Positions 1 through 6,317 of a stretch of DNA of 12,832 bases are shown piece after piece (position 1 is the stretch's first letter; the number at the start of each line of letters is the position of its first letter). Under the pieces are notes generated by a model. It was not told the DNA's origin, searched no databases, and saw only the letters and a list, made by a program, of their open reading frames with translations. The DNA is from Gammaproteobacteria bacterium. GTDB taxonomy: Bacteria > Pseudomonadota > Gammaproteobacteria > SZUA-140. A program made the position numbers and the translations under genes. The DNA lies in contig JALSHQ010000325.1 of NCBI GenBank assembly GCA_026982145.1, positions 1 through 12,832 on the forward strand, read 5' to 3'.

Positions 1-174
1 GACCTCACTAAAATCGAAGGGATTATGCCCGCACTGGAGTCGAGCCATGCGCTTGCCTATACAAAGAAACTGGCACCGACGATGGGCAAAGATAAAGTCA
101 TCATCGTCAATCTCTCTGGGCGTGGTGATAAAGATATCCATACCGTAGCAGGGCTTGAGGGGATCACGGTATGA
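1..174 (+). CDS. trpB: Tryptophan synthase beta chain, C-terminal end (partial)
   Basis: This is the last 57 residues of the PLP-dependent beta subunit, which condenses indole with serine to make tryptophan in the cytoplasmic alpha2beta2 complex. The window opens inside the gene in frame 1. Visible family motifs are EGIMPALESSHA near the start and NLSGRGDKD near the C-terminus, the latter a hallmark of the PLP phosphate region of TrpB. The stop codon TGA (172-174) overlaps the ATG of trpA in an ATGA arrangement, so the two subunits are probably translationally coupled. The N-terminal part and the PLP lysine lie outside the window. Confidence 0.95.
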   Translation, partial: DLTKIEGIMPALESSHALAYTKKLAPTMGKDKVIIVNLSGRGDKDIHTVAGLEGITV

Positions 175-1022
175 GCAGAATCAAAGGGTGTTTTGAGGCG
201 CTGAAGGCAGAGAACAGAAAAGCACTGATCCCGTTTGTGACGGCGGGTGACCCAAACCCGGCAGTGACGGTGCCGCTGATGCACGCGATGGTTGAGGCGG
301 GTGCGGATCTGCTGGAACTCGGTGTGCCATTTTCAGACCCGATGGCCGAAGGGCCAGCCATTCAAAAGGCGTGTGAACGCGCGCTTGAGCATGGCACCAG
401 CTTGAGTGATGTGCTGGCAATGGTGAGTGAGTTTCGTCAGACCAACACCACCACACCCGTGATATTGATGGGGTACATGAACCCGGTTGAGATCATGGGC
501 TATCAGCCATTTGCAACGGCCGCCGCTGAGGCGGGAGTCGATGGGTTGTTGACGGTTGATATGCCGCCGGAAGAGGCGGGTGAGCTGCTGGCGGCACTGA
601 AAGGGGTTGAGATCGATCCTATCTTTCTGTTGGCACCGACCACCATTGATGCGCGTATCGCCAAAATCTGTGCCGAGACGAGTGGTTTTGTATACTATGT
701 TTCATTGAAGGGTGTGACGGGTGCGGCTAATCTTGATGTTGGCTCGGTGAAGGCGAAGGTGGCGCAGATTCGCGGTCACACCGACCTGCCGATCGGGGTC
801 GGGTTTGGCATCCGCGATGCGGAGACGGCGCAGCGCGTTGCGGCCGTGGCCGATGCGGTGGTGGTGGGCAGTGCGGTGGTGAATCGTGTTGCCGACAATG
901 CCGAGTCACCTGAGAAGATTAACGGTGCCGTGGCTGCACTGCTGCGTGAGATGCGCAGCGCGATGGATGCTGGCCCACCGAAGGTGAGTTGGATGGCAAG
1001 ACTATTTGGAGCAGGCAATTAG
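171..1022 (+). CDS. trpA: Tryptophan synthase alpha chain
   Basis: The product (283 aa) is the TIM-barrel alpha subunit, which cleaves indole-3-glycerol phosphate to indole and glyceraldehyde 3-phosphate and channels indole to TrpB. The family signature LELGVPFSDPMAEGP is at residues 48-62. The catalytic Glu is E49. The position of the second catalytic acid, Asp60 in E. coli, is here Glu60. The phosphate-binding glycine regions GVTGA and GFGIRDAE are present. The start is the ATG overlapping the trpB stop, with a strong GAGGGG ribosome site at 157-162 (8-nt spacer). The protein is about 15 residues longer than the usual ~268, owing to a C-terminal tail rich in Met, Trp and Arg. The stop lies 1 nt before accD. 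Identity is certain; the effect of Glu60 is not known. Confidence 0.97.
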   Translation: MSRIKGCFEALKAENRKALIPFVTAGDPNPAVTVPLMHAMVEAGADLLELGVPFSDPMAEGPAIQKACERALEHGTSLSDVLAMVSEFRQTNTTTPVILMGYMNPVEIMGYQPFATAAAEAGVDGLLTVDMPPEEAGELLAALKGVEIDPIFLLAPTTIDARIAKICAETSGFVYYVSLKGVTGAANLDVGSVKAKVAQIRGHTDLPIGVGFGIRDAETAQRVAAVADAVVVGSAVVNRVADNAESPEKINGAVAALLREMRSAMDAGPPKVSWMARLFGAGN

Positions 1023-1023
1023 T

Positions 1024-1926
1024 ATGAGCTGGTTTGAAAAACTGATACCGGAAAAGATTAAAACGGAGGCGAGTAAGAAACGCTCGATTCCAGAGGGGCT
1101 ATGGACCAAATGCGATTCATGCAATCAGATCCTTTACCGCGCGGAGTTAGAGCGTAGCCTCGGGGTCTGTCCGAAATGTGGCCACCATAGCCGTATTGGG
1201 GCGCGTCGTCGTCTCGAAGGTTTTTTGGATGAAGAGCCACGTCAGGAGTTAGCCACTCATATTGAACCGGTCGATATTTTAAAGTTTCGCGATGTCAAGA
1301 AATATAAAGACCGCATCACTCAGTCGCAAAAAAACAGCGGTGAAAAAGACGCCCTAGTGGTGATGATGGGGCAGGTGAATTCAGTGCCGCTGGTGGCGAT
1401 GGCGTTTGAATTTCGCTTTATGGGTGGTTCGATGGGTTCGGTGGTGGGGGAGCGCTTTGTGCAGGCTGCCAACGCCTCGCTTGAATACAACATCCCTCTA
1501 GTCTGCTTTTCTGCCAGTGGCGGTGCGCGCATGCAAGAGGCGCTCTTTTCACTGATGCAGATGGCGAAGACCAGTGCTGTGCTGGCAAAACTGCGCGAGC
1601 GCGGTATTCCATTTATTTCGGTGTTGACCGACCCGACAATGGGTGGCGTTTCGGCGAGCCTTGCGATGTTGGGGGATGTTAATATCGCGGAACCCAAAGC
1701 ACTGATTGGGTTTGCCGGGCCGCGCGTGATCCAGCAGACGGTGCGTGAGACGCTTCCCACAGGCTTCCAGCGCAGTGAGTTTCTGGTTGAACACGGCGCG
1801 GTCGATTTTATTGCCGATCGTCGTGAAATGCGAGACCGTATCTCCTCGCTGTTGGCGATCCTGACCTCGCGTCCTTCAAGCACAGATCAGATCTCGATGT
1901 CACTTCCTTCTAAAGAAGCTCCTTAA
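1024..1926 (+). CDS. accD: Acetyl-CoA carboxylase carboxyltransferase beta subunit
   Basis: AccD (300 aa) pairs with AccA to transfer the carboxyl group from carboxybiotin to acetyl-CoA, giving malonyl-CoA for fatty-acid synthesis. The N-terminal zinc ribbon is complete: Cys30, Cys33, Cys49 and Cys52. The carboxyltransferase core shows SGGARMQEALFSLMQM, LTDPTMGGVSASLAMLGD and AEPKALIGFAGPRVIQQT, all typical of the crotonase-fold domain. I chose ATG 1024 (MSWFEKL), the conserved AccD N-terminus, over an in-frame TTG at 1006 that lies inside trpA. A GGAG at 1008-1011 is 12 nt upstream of the ATG. Only 1 nt separates it from trpA, so they are very probably co-transcribed. In E. coli the zinc domain also binds acc mRNA; that is family knowledge and is not visible here. 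Confidence 0.97.
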   Translation: MSWFEKLIPEKIKTEASKKRSIPEGLWTKCDSCNQILYRAELERSLGVCPKCGHHSRIGARRRLEGFLDEEPRQELATHIEPVDILKFRDVKKYKDRITQSQKNSGEKDALVVMMGQVNSVPLVAMAFEFRFMGGSMGSVVGERFVQAANASLEYNIPLVCFSASGGARMQEALFSLMQMAKTSAVLAKLRERGIPFISVLTDPTMGGVSASLAMLGDVNIAEPKALIGFAGPRVIQQTVRETLPTGFQRSEFLVEHGAVDFIADRREMRDRISSLLAILTSRPSSTDQISMSLPSKEAP

Positions 1927-1959
1927 GTCGTATCTTGTTGCTAGCAGGCCGCTCCTAAT

Positions 1960-3297
1960 ATGCGTTTTGATTCGCTCGATGAGTGGCTTGCGTGGCAAGA
2001 GCCGCTTAATCCAGCCGAGATAGCGCTGGGTCTAGAGCGGGTGCGTATCGTGCTGCAGCGCCTCGCTTTAACATCACCTGAATTTATAGTGGTCACCATT
2101 GCGGGCACCAATGGCAAAGGGTCGAGTGCCGCGATGTTGCAGTCGATCTACCGCGCAGCAGGTTACCATGTGGGCGCTTACACCTCGCCTCATCTAATAC
2201 GTTATAACGAACGCATTACACTCAACGGTGCTGAGGTGGATGACGCCACGTTATGCCGCGCCTTTGAGCAGATCGAGCAGGCGCGTTGTATGCAGGGTGA
2301 TGAAACCCCGCTCACCTATTTTGAGTTTGGTACGCTGGCAGCGATCGTGATTTTCCAACAGATGAACGTTGATATTGCCATTTTAGAGGTCGGCCTAGGT
2401 GGGCGGCTCGATGCCGTTAACGTGCTGGACCCCGACATTGCGCTGGTAACGATGGTGGATCTGGATCATCAGTCATGGCTGGGCAGTGACCGTGAAACGA
2501 TCGCGCGTGAGAAGGCTGGCATCTATCGTGCTGGGACTCCCGCGATCTGTGCCGAGCCCACACCTGCGCATAGCCTGATCGCTCATGCAACTGAGATTGG
2601 CGCGCAATTTTACAGCCTGAATAAGCAGTTTAGCTACGGCCTTAATGCGACCGCTGATGATGGCTCATGGCATTGGCAGAGCGGTGATCAATGTTTTGAC
2701 AAGCTGCCCCCGCTGGGGCTACGCGGCGCTTTTCAGTTGCAGAATGCGGCCGGAGTATTAATGGCAGTTCTGCTATTGCAGAAGCGCTTTCCTGTTGAGT
2801 TTAGCAGCATTAAGCGCGGCCTTGAGCAGGCGCAGGTTACGGGGCGCATGCAGCGGGTATTTGCAGATAAGCTTGAAGGGGTGATGTGTCTATTGGATGT
2901 TGCCCATAACCGTTCTAGCGCAGAGGTGCTGAGCGAGGCGTTAGCTGCAGAGCCTCTTTCAGGGCAGACCCACGCAGTGGTGGCGATGCTGGCGGATAAA
3001 GATATTGGTGCAGTCGTAGAGGCGATGGCAGGCGTGGTTGACCACTGGTATGCGGCGACACTCGATAGTGCGGTGTGTCACCGCGGCGCAACGGCTGAGG
3101 CGATGCTTACCCACTTTGCCTCAGTGGCGCCGGGGGCGCAGCCACAACCACAACCATTCCCGAATGTCGTGACGGCGATTACTGCGGCATTGCAACGTGC
3201 TGCGGTGGGGGATCGGCTGGTGATCTTTGGTTCTTTCTACACCGTAGCCGAGGCAAAAAACTTTTTTGAGGATGTTGGGTGTCGCGAGGCGAATTGA
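1960..3297 (+). CDS. folC: Bifunctional folylpolyglutamate synthase / dihydrofolate synthase
   Basis: FolC (445 aa) ligates glutamate to dihydropteroate and then to tetrahydrofolates using ATP, in the cytoplasm. The Mur-ligase-type P-loop is at residues 46-55 (TIAGTNGKGS). The second family signature, ILEVGLGGRLDAVNVL, spans 141-156. REKAGIYR (183-190) carries the lysine usually carbamylated. The C-terminal domain starts near residue 295. Its phosphate/adenine motif reads DVAHNR (313-318), where most homologues have DVAHNP. The ATG at 1960 gives the usual short N-terminus before the ligase domain. Its ribosome site is weak (AGCAGG, 1943-1948). It lies 33 nt after accD and is probably in the same transcript. 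Confidence 0.95.
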   Translation: MRFDSLDEWLAWQEPLNPAEIALGLERVRIVLQRLALTSPEFIVVTIAGTNGKGSSAAMLQSIYRAAGYHVGAYTSPHLIRYNERITLNGAEVDDATLCRAFEQIEQARCMQGDETPLTYFEFGTLAAIVIFQQMNVDIAILEVGLGGRLDAVNVLDPDIALVTMVDLDHQSWLGSDRETIAREKAGIYRAGTPAICAEPTPAHSLIAHATEIGAQFYSLNKQFSYGLNATADDGSWHWQSGDQCFDKLPPLGLRGAFQLQNAAGVLMAVLLLQKRFPVEFSSIKRGLEQAQVTGRMQRVFADKLEGVMCLLDVAHNRSSAEVLSEALAAEPLSGQTHAVVAMLADKDIGAVVEAMAGVVDHWYAATLDSAVCHRGATAEAMLTHFASVAPGAQPQPQPFPNVVTAITAALQRAAVGDRLVIFGSFYTVAEAKNFFEDVGCREAN

Positions 3298-3374
3298 GGT
3301 AAAATCACTGCTTTAGGATGATGCGCGAGATCAAACAGAGGCCACCGGTGTTGAGATGATCGAATTGAGGCGAC

Positions 3375-3962
3375 ATGAAGCAGGAAAATAAGGTTAAGCA
3401 GCGCATTGTAGGGGGTGTTGTATTGCTGGCGCTGGCGGTGATCTTTATTCCAATGGTGCTCGATTTTCGCAAAGATTACGATCAGGTGATTAATGGTAGC
3501 AACATCCCGCCTAAGCCAAAAGATTTTCGGATCGAAACGTTTGAGTTAAATGAGACACCCCAGATAAAAGTACCGCGGCTTGCACCGGAAGATTCGGTAG
3601 AAGAGAAATTGCAGCAGCACCCATTAGTGCAGCAGAAGAGAGCAGCTGATGCCGCAGCGCCTAAAGTGGTTGCGCCAAAGCCGGTGGTCGCTGAGAAAAG
3701 CAGACCGTCAGCGAAGCCATTGCGTGAAGGGTGGACAGTGCAGGTGGGCAGTTTTGGGAGCGAAAAAAATGCGCAGGGACTACGCAATAAAATACGCCAG
3801 CGCGGCTTTGCAGCATTTGTCGATAGCGTGCATGTTGAAGGGAAGCTTAGCCATCGCGTGCGCGTTGGGCCTGAAGCGGACAAGGGCAAAGCGAATACCT
3901 TGAAGAAGGTATTGCAGAAAGAGATGGGCTTGAAAGGGCTTGTGATTTGGCAGCAGCAGTGA
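3375..3962 (+). CDS. dedD: SPOR-domain inner-membrane cell-division protein (DedD-like)
   Basis: This 195-residue protein is a bitopic membrane protein. It has a short basic cytoplasmic N-terminus, one membrane segment at about residues 12-30, a Pro/Ala/Lys-rich linker (about 60-115) that should lie in the periplasm, and a SPOR domain at about 118-194 beginning WTVQVGSFGSEKNA. SPOR domains bind denuded glycan strands of septal peptidoglycan; DedD is an accessory divisome protein in E. coli. Both the layout and the position between folC and cvpA match dedD. The ATG follows GAGG (3367-3370) with a short 4-nt spacer. The 77 nt upstream contain no convincing promoter. The family call is firm; the exact dedD equivalence is inferred from synteny. 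Confidence 0.87.
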   Translation: MKQENKVKQRIVGGVVLLALAVIFIPMVLDFRKDYDQVINGSNIPPKPKDFRIETFELNETPQIKVPRLAPEDSVEEKLQQHPLVQQKRAADAAAPKVVAPKPVVAEKSRPSAKPLREGWTVQVGSFGSEKNAQGLRNKIRQRGFAAFVDSVHVEGKLSHRVRVGPEADKGKANTLKKVLQKEMGLKGLVIWQQQ

Positions 3963-3997
3963 GCCAAAAAAATGAATAAAAATGGAGCGCTGCTGCA

Positions 3998-4507
3998 GTG
4001 ACCATTGTTTGGCTTGATTACGCCCTGCTGGGCGTGGCGTTACTTTCAACATTGATCGGCGTGCTTCGCGGCTTGGTTAAAGAGGTGATGTCGCTATTGG
4101 GGTGGGTGCTTGCGGGCTGGACAGCGCTGCAGTTCTCCACCAGTTTTGCCGTATTCCTAGAAAACTTTGTAAGCCATGATGGGCTGCGTTATGCACTGGC
4201 TTTTGTCAGCCTATTCATAGGGGTGTTGGTGTTGAGTATGTTGGTGAATCATCTGGTTGTTAAACTGGTTCACCTGAGTGGGTTGAAAGGGATTGATCGT
4301 ACGCTAGGTGCTCTTTTTGGGACGCTGCGCGGTGGGTTGATCATCGTGGTGCTCGTTCTATTGGGTGGCATCTCGCCGTTGGCAGCTGAACCTGTTTGGT
4401 CGAGCTCCTTTATGGTGGGCTATTTTGAGCAGATTTCAAACTGGCTGTCTGACAGTTTTTCAGGGCAAATTGGGGATAATATCCAACGCCAGCAGATCGA
4501 TCTTTAA
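3998..4507 (+). CDS. cvpA: CvpA family membrane protein
   Basis: CvpA (169 aa; E. coli 162) is a small inner-membrane protein. The gene is named for its requirement in colicin V export and has also been linked to envelope stress tolerance; its biochemical role is unresolved. The sequence shows about four hydrophobic segments (residues about 7-23, 30-48, 66-88 and 105-125). It also has the conserved N-terminal pattern WLDYALLG...GVLRGLVKE and the loop GLKGIDRTLGALFGTLRG. The start is GTG (3998) with GGAG at 3983-3986, 11 nt upstream; there is no suitable ATG in frame nearby. It sits directly upstream of purF, as in E. coli where cvpA-purF form an operon. Confidence 0.9.
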   Translation: MTIVWLDYALLGVALLSTLIGVLRGLVKEVMSLLGWVLAGWTALQFSTSFAVFLENFVSHDGLRYALAFVSLFIGVLVLSMLVNHLVVKLVHLSGLKGIDRTLGALFGTLRGGLIIVVLVLLGGISPLAAEPVWSSSFMVGYFEQISNWLSDSFSGQIGDNIQRQQIDL

Positions 4508-4536
4508 TTGATCGTGGCAGCGGTGAGCCTAACAAT
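4508..4536 (+). promoter_or_regulatory. Possible internal promoter before purF
   Basis: TTGATC (4508-4513) and AACAAT (4531-4536) are separated by 17 nt, each matching 4 of 6 sigma70 consensus bases. They lie in the 53-nt gap between cvpA and purF, upstream of a good GAGGG ribosome site (4549-4553). No PurR-like palindrome was found. This may only supplement read-through from the upstream operon. Confidence 0.25.
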
Positions 4537-4560
4537 TTTATTTTTGATGAGGGTTATCTA

Positions 4561-6069
4561 ATGTGTGGTGTGGTCGGACTTGTCCAGAAGAGTAACGTGA
4601 ATCAGGCGATCTATGATGCCTTGACAGTATTGCAACACCGAGGACAGGATGCCGCCGGGATTATGACCTGTGATGATGGAAAACTCTACCTGCGCAAACA
4701 AAATGGCCTAGTACGAGATGTTTTTCACACCTCTCATATGATCAACCTACAAGGCAATGTAGGTGTCGGTCATGTGCGATACCCCACTGCGGGTTGTGCC
4801 TCTTCTGCTGAAGCACAGCCATTTTATGTAAACTCCCCATACGGCATTGCACTGGCTCACAATGGTAATCTTACCAATGCTGATGAGCTGAAGGCGGCGC
4901 TATTTCACGAGGACAAACGCCACATCAATACCGACTCTGACTCCGAAGTTTTACTCAACGTTTTTGCTCATGAGCTGCAATGTGCCAACAAACTTCACAT
5001 CGATGCAGACGATATCTTTGAAGCGGTACGCGGTGTGCACAAGCGCTGTAAAGGGGGCTACGCTGCGATCGCAATGATTACTGGCATTGGCATTGTCGGT
5101 TTTCGTGACCCTTACGGTATTCGTCCGATTGTCTTTGGCAAGCGCACCTCCGATGTGGGGGATGAGTATATGATTGCTTCTGAAAGTGTCGCACTGGATG
5201 CGTTAGGTTTTGAGCGTATTCGAGATATTGAGCCGGGCGAGGCTGTTTTTATTACAGTGGATGGTGAACTGCACACATTGCAATGTGCGGATAACCCCGT
5301 ATATGCACCCTGTATTTTTGAGCATGTCTACCTAGCGCGTCCCGATTCAATCATCGATGATATTTATGTCTATCGCGCACGCTTGCGCATGGGTGAGAAA
5401 CTGGCCGATAAAGTTCAGCGTGAATTTGCAGAGAATGATATTGATGTGGTGATTCCGATTCCAGACACCAGCCGAACGGCGGCACTGGCGCTGGCCAATA
5501 AACTGGGTGTGCGTTATCGCGAAGGATTTATTAAGAATCGTTACATTGGCCGCACCTTTATTATGCCGGGTCAGCAGCAGCGTAAAAAATCTGTACGTCA
5601 AAAATTGAATGCGATTGAGCTGGAATTTAAGGGTAAAAACGTTTTATTAGTGGATGATTCAATTGTGCGTGGTACAACCTCTGGCCAGATCATTCAAATG
5701 GCGCGAGATGCCGGTGCGCGTAATGTTTACTTTGCCTCTGCCGCACCGCCGGTACGTTACCCTAATGTTTACGGCATTGATATGCCCGCCGCTGAAGAGC
5801 TGATTGCCTATAACCGAACAGATGAAGAAGTATGTGAAATCATTGGCGCTGATAAATTAGTTTATCAAGACCTTGATGATTTGATTGATGCTGTGCGCGC
5901 GGGTAACCCAGCGGTAGAAAGGTTCGATACCTCCTGTTTTAACGGTGAATATGTGACCGAGGATGTGACGCTAGAGTACCTCAGTCATCTTGAGAAGCAG
6001 CGTGCCGATAGTGCTAAGGGTGAAAACAAGGCGAAGGCCAACGTGATTGATATGCACAATACGCCGTAG
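4561..6069 (+). CDS. purF: Amidophosphoribosyltransferase
   Basis: PurF (502 aa; E. coli 505) catalyses the first committed step of purine synthesis, converting PRPP and glutamine to 5-phosphoribosylamine. The N-terminal class-II glutaminase domain starts directly at MCGVVGL. Cys2 therefore becomes the nucleophile after Met removal, and there is no propeptide of the Bacillus type. GHVRYPTAG, AHNGNLTNA and TDSDSE are glutaminase-site motifs. The C-terminal phosphoribosyltransferase domain carries the PRPP loop LLVDDSIVRGTTSG at residues 362-375. The start is supported by GAGGG at 4549-4553 with a 7-nt spacer. Purine product inhibition is expected from the family. Confidence 0.97.
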   Translation: MCGVVGLVQKSNVNQAIYDALTVLQHRGQDAAGIMTCDDGKLYLRKQNGLVRDVFHTSHMINLQGNVGVGHVRYPTAGCASSAEAQPFYVNSPYGIALAHNGNLTNADELKAALFHEDKRHINTDSDSEVLLNVFAHELQCANKLHIDADDIFEAVRGVHKRCKGGYAAIAMITGIGIVGFRDPYGIRPIVFGKRTSDVGDEYMIASESVALDALGFERIRDIEPGEAVFITVDGELHTLQCADNPVYAPCIFEHVYLARPDSIIDDIYVYRARLRMGEKLADKVQREFAENDIDVVIPIPDTSRTAALALANKLGVRYREGFIKNRYIGRTFIMPGQQQRKKSVRQKLNAIELEFKGKNVLLVDDSIVRGTTSGQIIQMARDAGARNVYFASAAPPVRYPNVYGIDMPAAEELIAYNRTDEEVCEIIGADKLVYQDLDDLIDAVRAGNPAVERFDTSCFNGEYVTEDVTLEYLSHLEKQRADSAKGENKAKANVIDMHNTP

Positions 6070-6071
6070 CG

Positions 6072-6121
6072 CTTACGCACTTCCTTGCCCGGTATTGACA
6101 CCCGCTGGGCACAGGCGTAAG
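6072..6121. repeat. Imperfect inverted repeat spanning the metZ promoter
   Basis: CTTACGC (6072-6078) is mirrored by GCGTAAG (6115-6121). Inside it, TGCCC (6086-6090) is mirrored by GGGCA (6107-6111). The dyad starts just after the purF stop and encloses the -35 of the metZ promoter. It has no following T-run, so it is a poor intrinsic terminator. It may be a weak 3' end structure for purF mRNA or an operator. Confidence 0.4.
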
Positions 6122-6123
6122 GT
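6095..6123 (+). promoter_or_regulatory. Sigma70-type promoter for metZ
   Basis: A perfect -35 TTGACA (6095-6100) is followed after 17 nt by TAAGGT (6118-6123). Transcription would begin near 6130, just before the structured leader, leaving a 5' UTR of about 190 nt before the metZ ATG. The -10 matches only 3 of 6 bases, which the strong -35 may offset. Confidence 0.6.
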
Positions 6124-6138
6124 ACGCGGGTAGTAGAG

Positions 6139-6154
6139 CGGTGGGCAACCACCG
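6139..6154 (+). ncRNA. GNRA-tetraloop hairpin preceding the aptamer
   Basis: CGGTGG-GCAA-CCACCG forms a perfect 6-bp stem (6139-6144 with 6149-6154) capped by a GCAA tetraloop. It ends exactly one base before the P1 stem of the SAM-II-like aptamer and could stack on it. It is not part of the minimal SAM-II core known to me. Confidence 0.6.
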
Positions 6155-6208
6155 GGCGCCGATTTGAAAATCAGCTTGCGGGCGCCTAAAAATACAGCTA
6201 AAGCGGGG
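6154..6208 (+). promoter_or_regulatory. SAM-II-like riboswitch aptamer in the metZ leader
   Basis: The order of elements matches the SAM-II class. P1 5' strand GGCGCC (6155-6160) is followed at once by GATTT (6161-6165), then CTTGC (6175-6179). P1 3' strand GGCGCC (6181-6186) leads into an A-rich stretch TAAAAATA (6187-6194), then AGCTAAA (6196-6202). A pseudoknot P2 can form between TCAGCTT (6171-6177) and AAGCGGG (6201-6207), with one A-G mismatch. ATTT (6162-6165) can also pair with AAAT (6190-6193), as expected for the triplex region. The gene downstream is metZ, and SAM-II is known to control methionine-synthesis genes. An alternative local hairpin GATT-TGAA-AATC (6161-6172) competes with this fold. 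The match is to remembered consensus, not to a covariance-model score. Confidence 0.75.
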
Positions 6209-6227
6209 AGAGCCTGCTTTAGTTTTT
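6198..6227 (+). terminator. Hairpin A: antiterminator or first terminator
   Basis: CTAAAGCGGG (6198-6207), loop GAGAG, then CCTGCTTTAG (6213-6222) gives 10 bp with one G-U pair, followed by five T (6223-6227). Taken alone it looks like an intrinsic terminator. Its 5' arm is the 3' pseudoknot strand of the aptamer and its 3' arm is shared with hairpin B, so in the switch it may act as the antiterminator. Confidence 0.6.
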
Positions 6228-6246
6228 CGACTTGGCGGGTTTTTTT
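6211..6246 (+). terminator. Hairpin B: probable riboswitch terminator
   Basis: AGCCTGCT (6211-6218) can pair with GGCGGGTT (6234-6241), including three G-U pairs, with a 15-nt loop. Seven T (6240-6246) lie at the base. It cannot coexist with hairpin A because both use CCTGC (6213-6217). The T-run after a GC-rich arm is terminator-like, but the stem is weaker than hairpin A. Confidence 0.45.
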
Positions 6247-6317
6247 GTGTCTGGATTTTTGTCTGTTGGCCACTTTAACACCGCCGCTGTTCTGATGATT
6301 TTTGTGGGGATGTGGCA

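Noticed and set aside
1006..1023. Earlier TTG start for accD inside the trpA 3' end
   Set aside because: The protein from ATG 1024 begins with the conserved MSWFEKL; the upstream codons add non-conserved residues, and the GGAG lies inside that extension, so it could only serve the ATG.
1320..1883. Long antisense reading frame (187 codons) opposite accD
   Set aside because: It is a shadow of the GC-biased accD codons, with no recognisable protein features and no ribosome site considered convincing.
3275..3305. TTGGGT ... TAAAAT as a promoter before dedD
   Set aside because: The spacer is 19 nt, the -35 is poor, and the gene lies in a co-directional cluster.
3482..3967. Antisense reading frame (161 codons) opposite dedD
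   Set aside because: The translated sequence is low-complexity, Cys/Ser/Phe-rich and typical of an antisense shadow; dedD itself has clear TM and SPOR domains.
6312..6317. GTG start for metZ two codons upstream
   Set aside because: It lies 1 nt after the GGGGA ribosome site; the ATG at 6318 has a normal 7-nt spacer.
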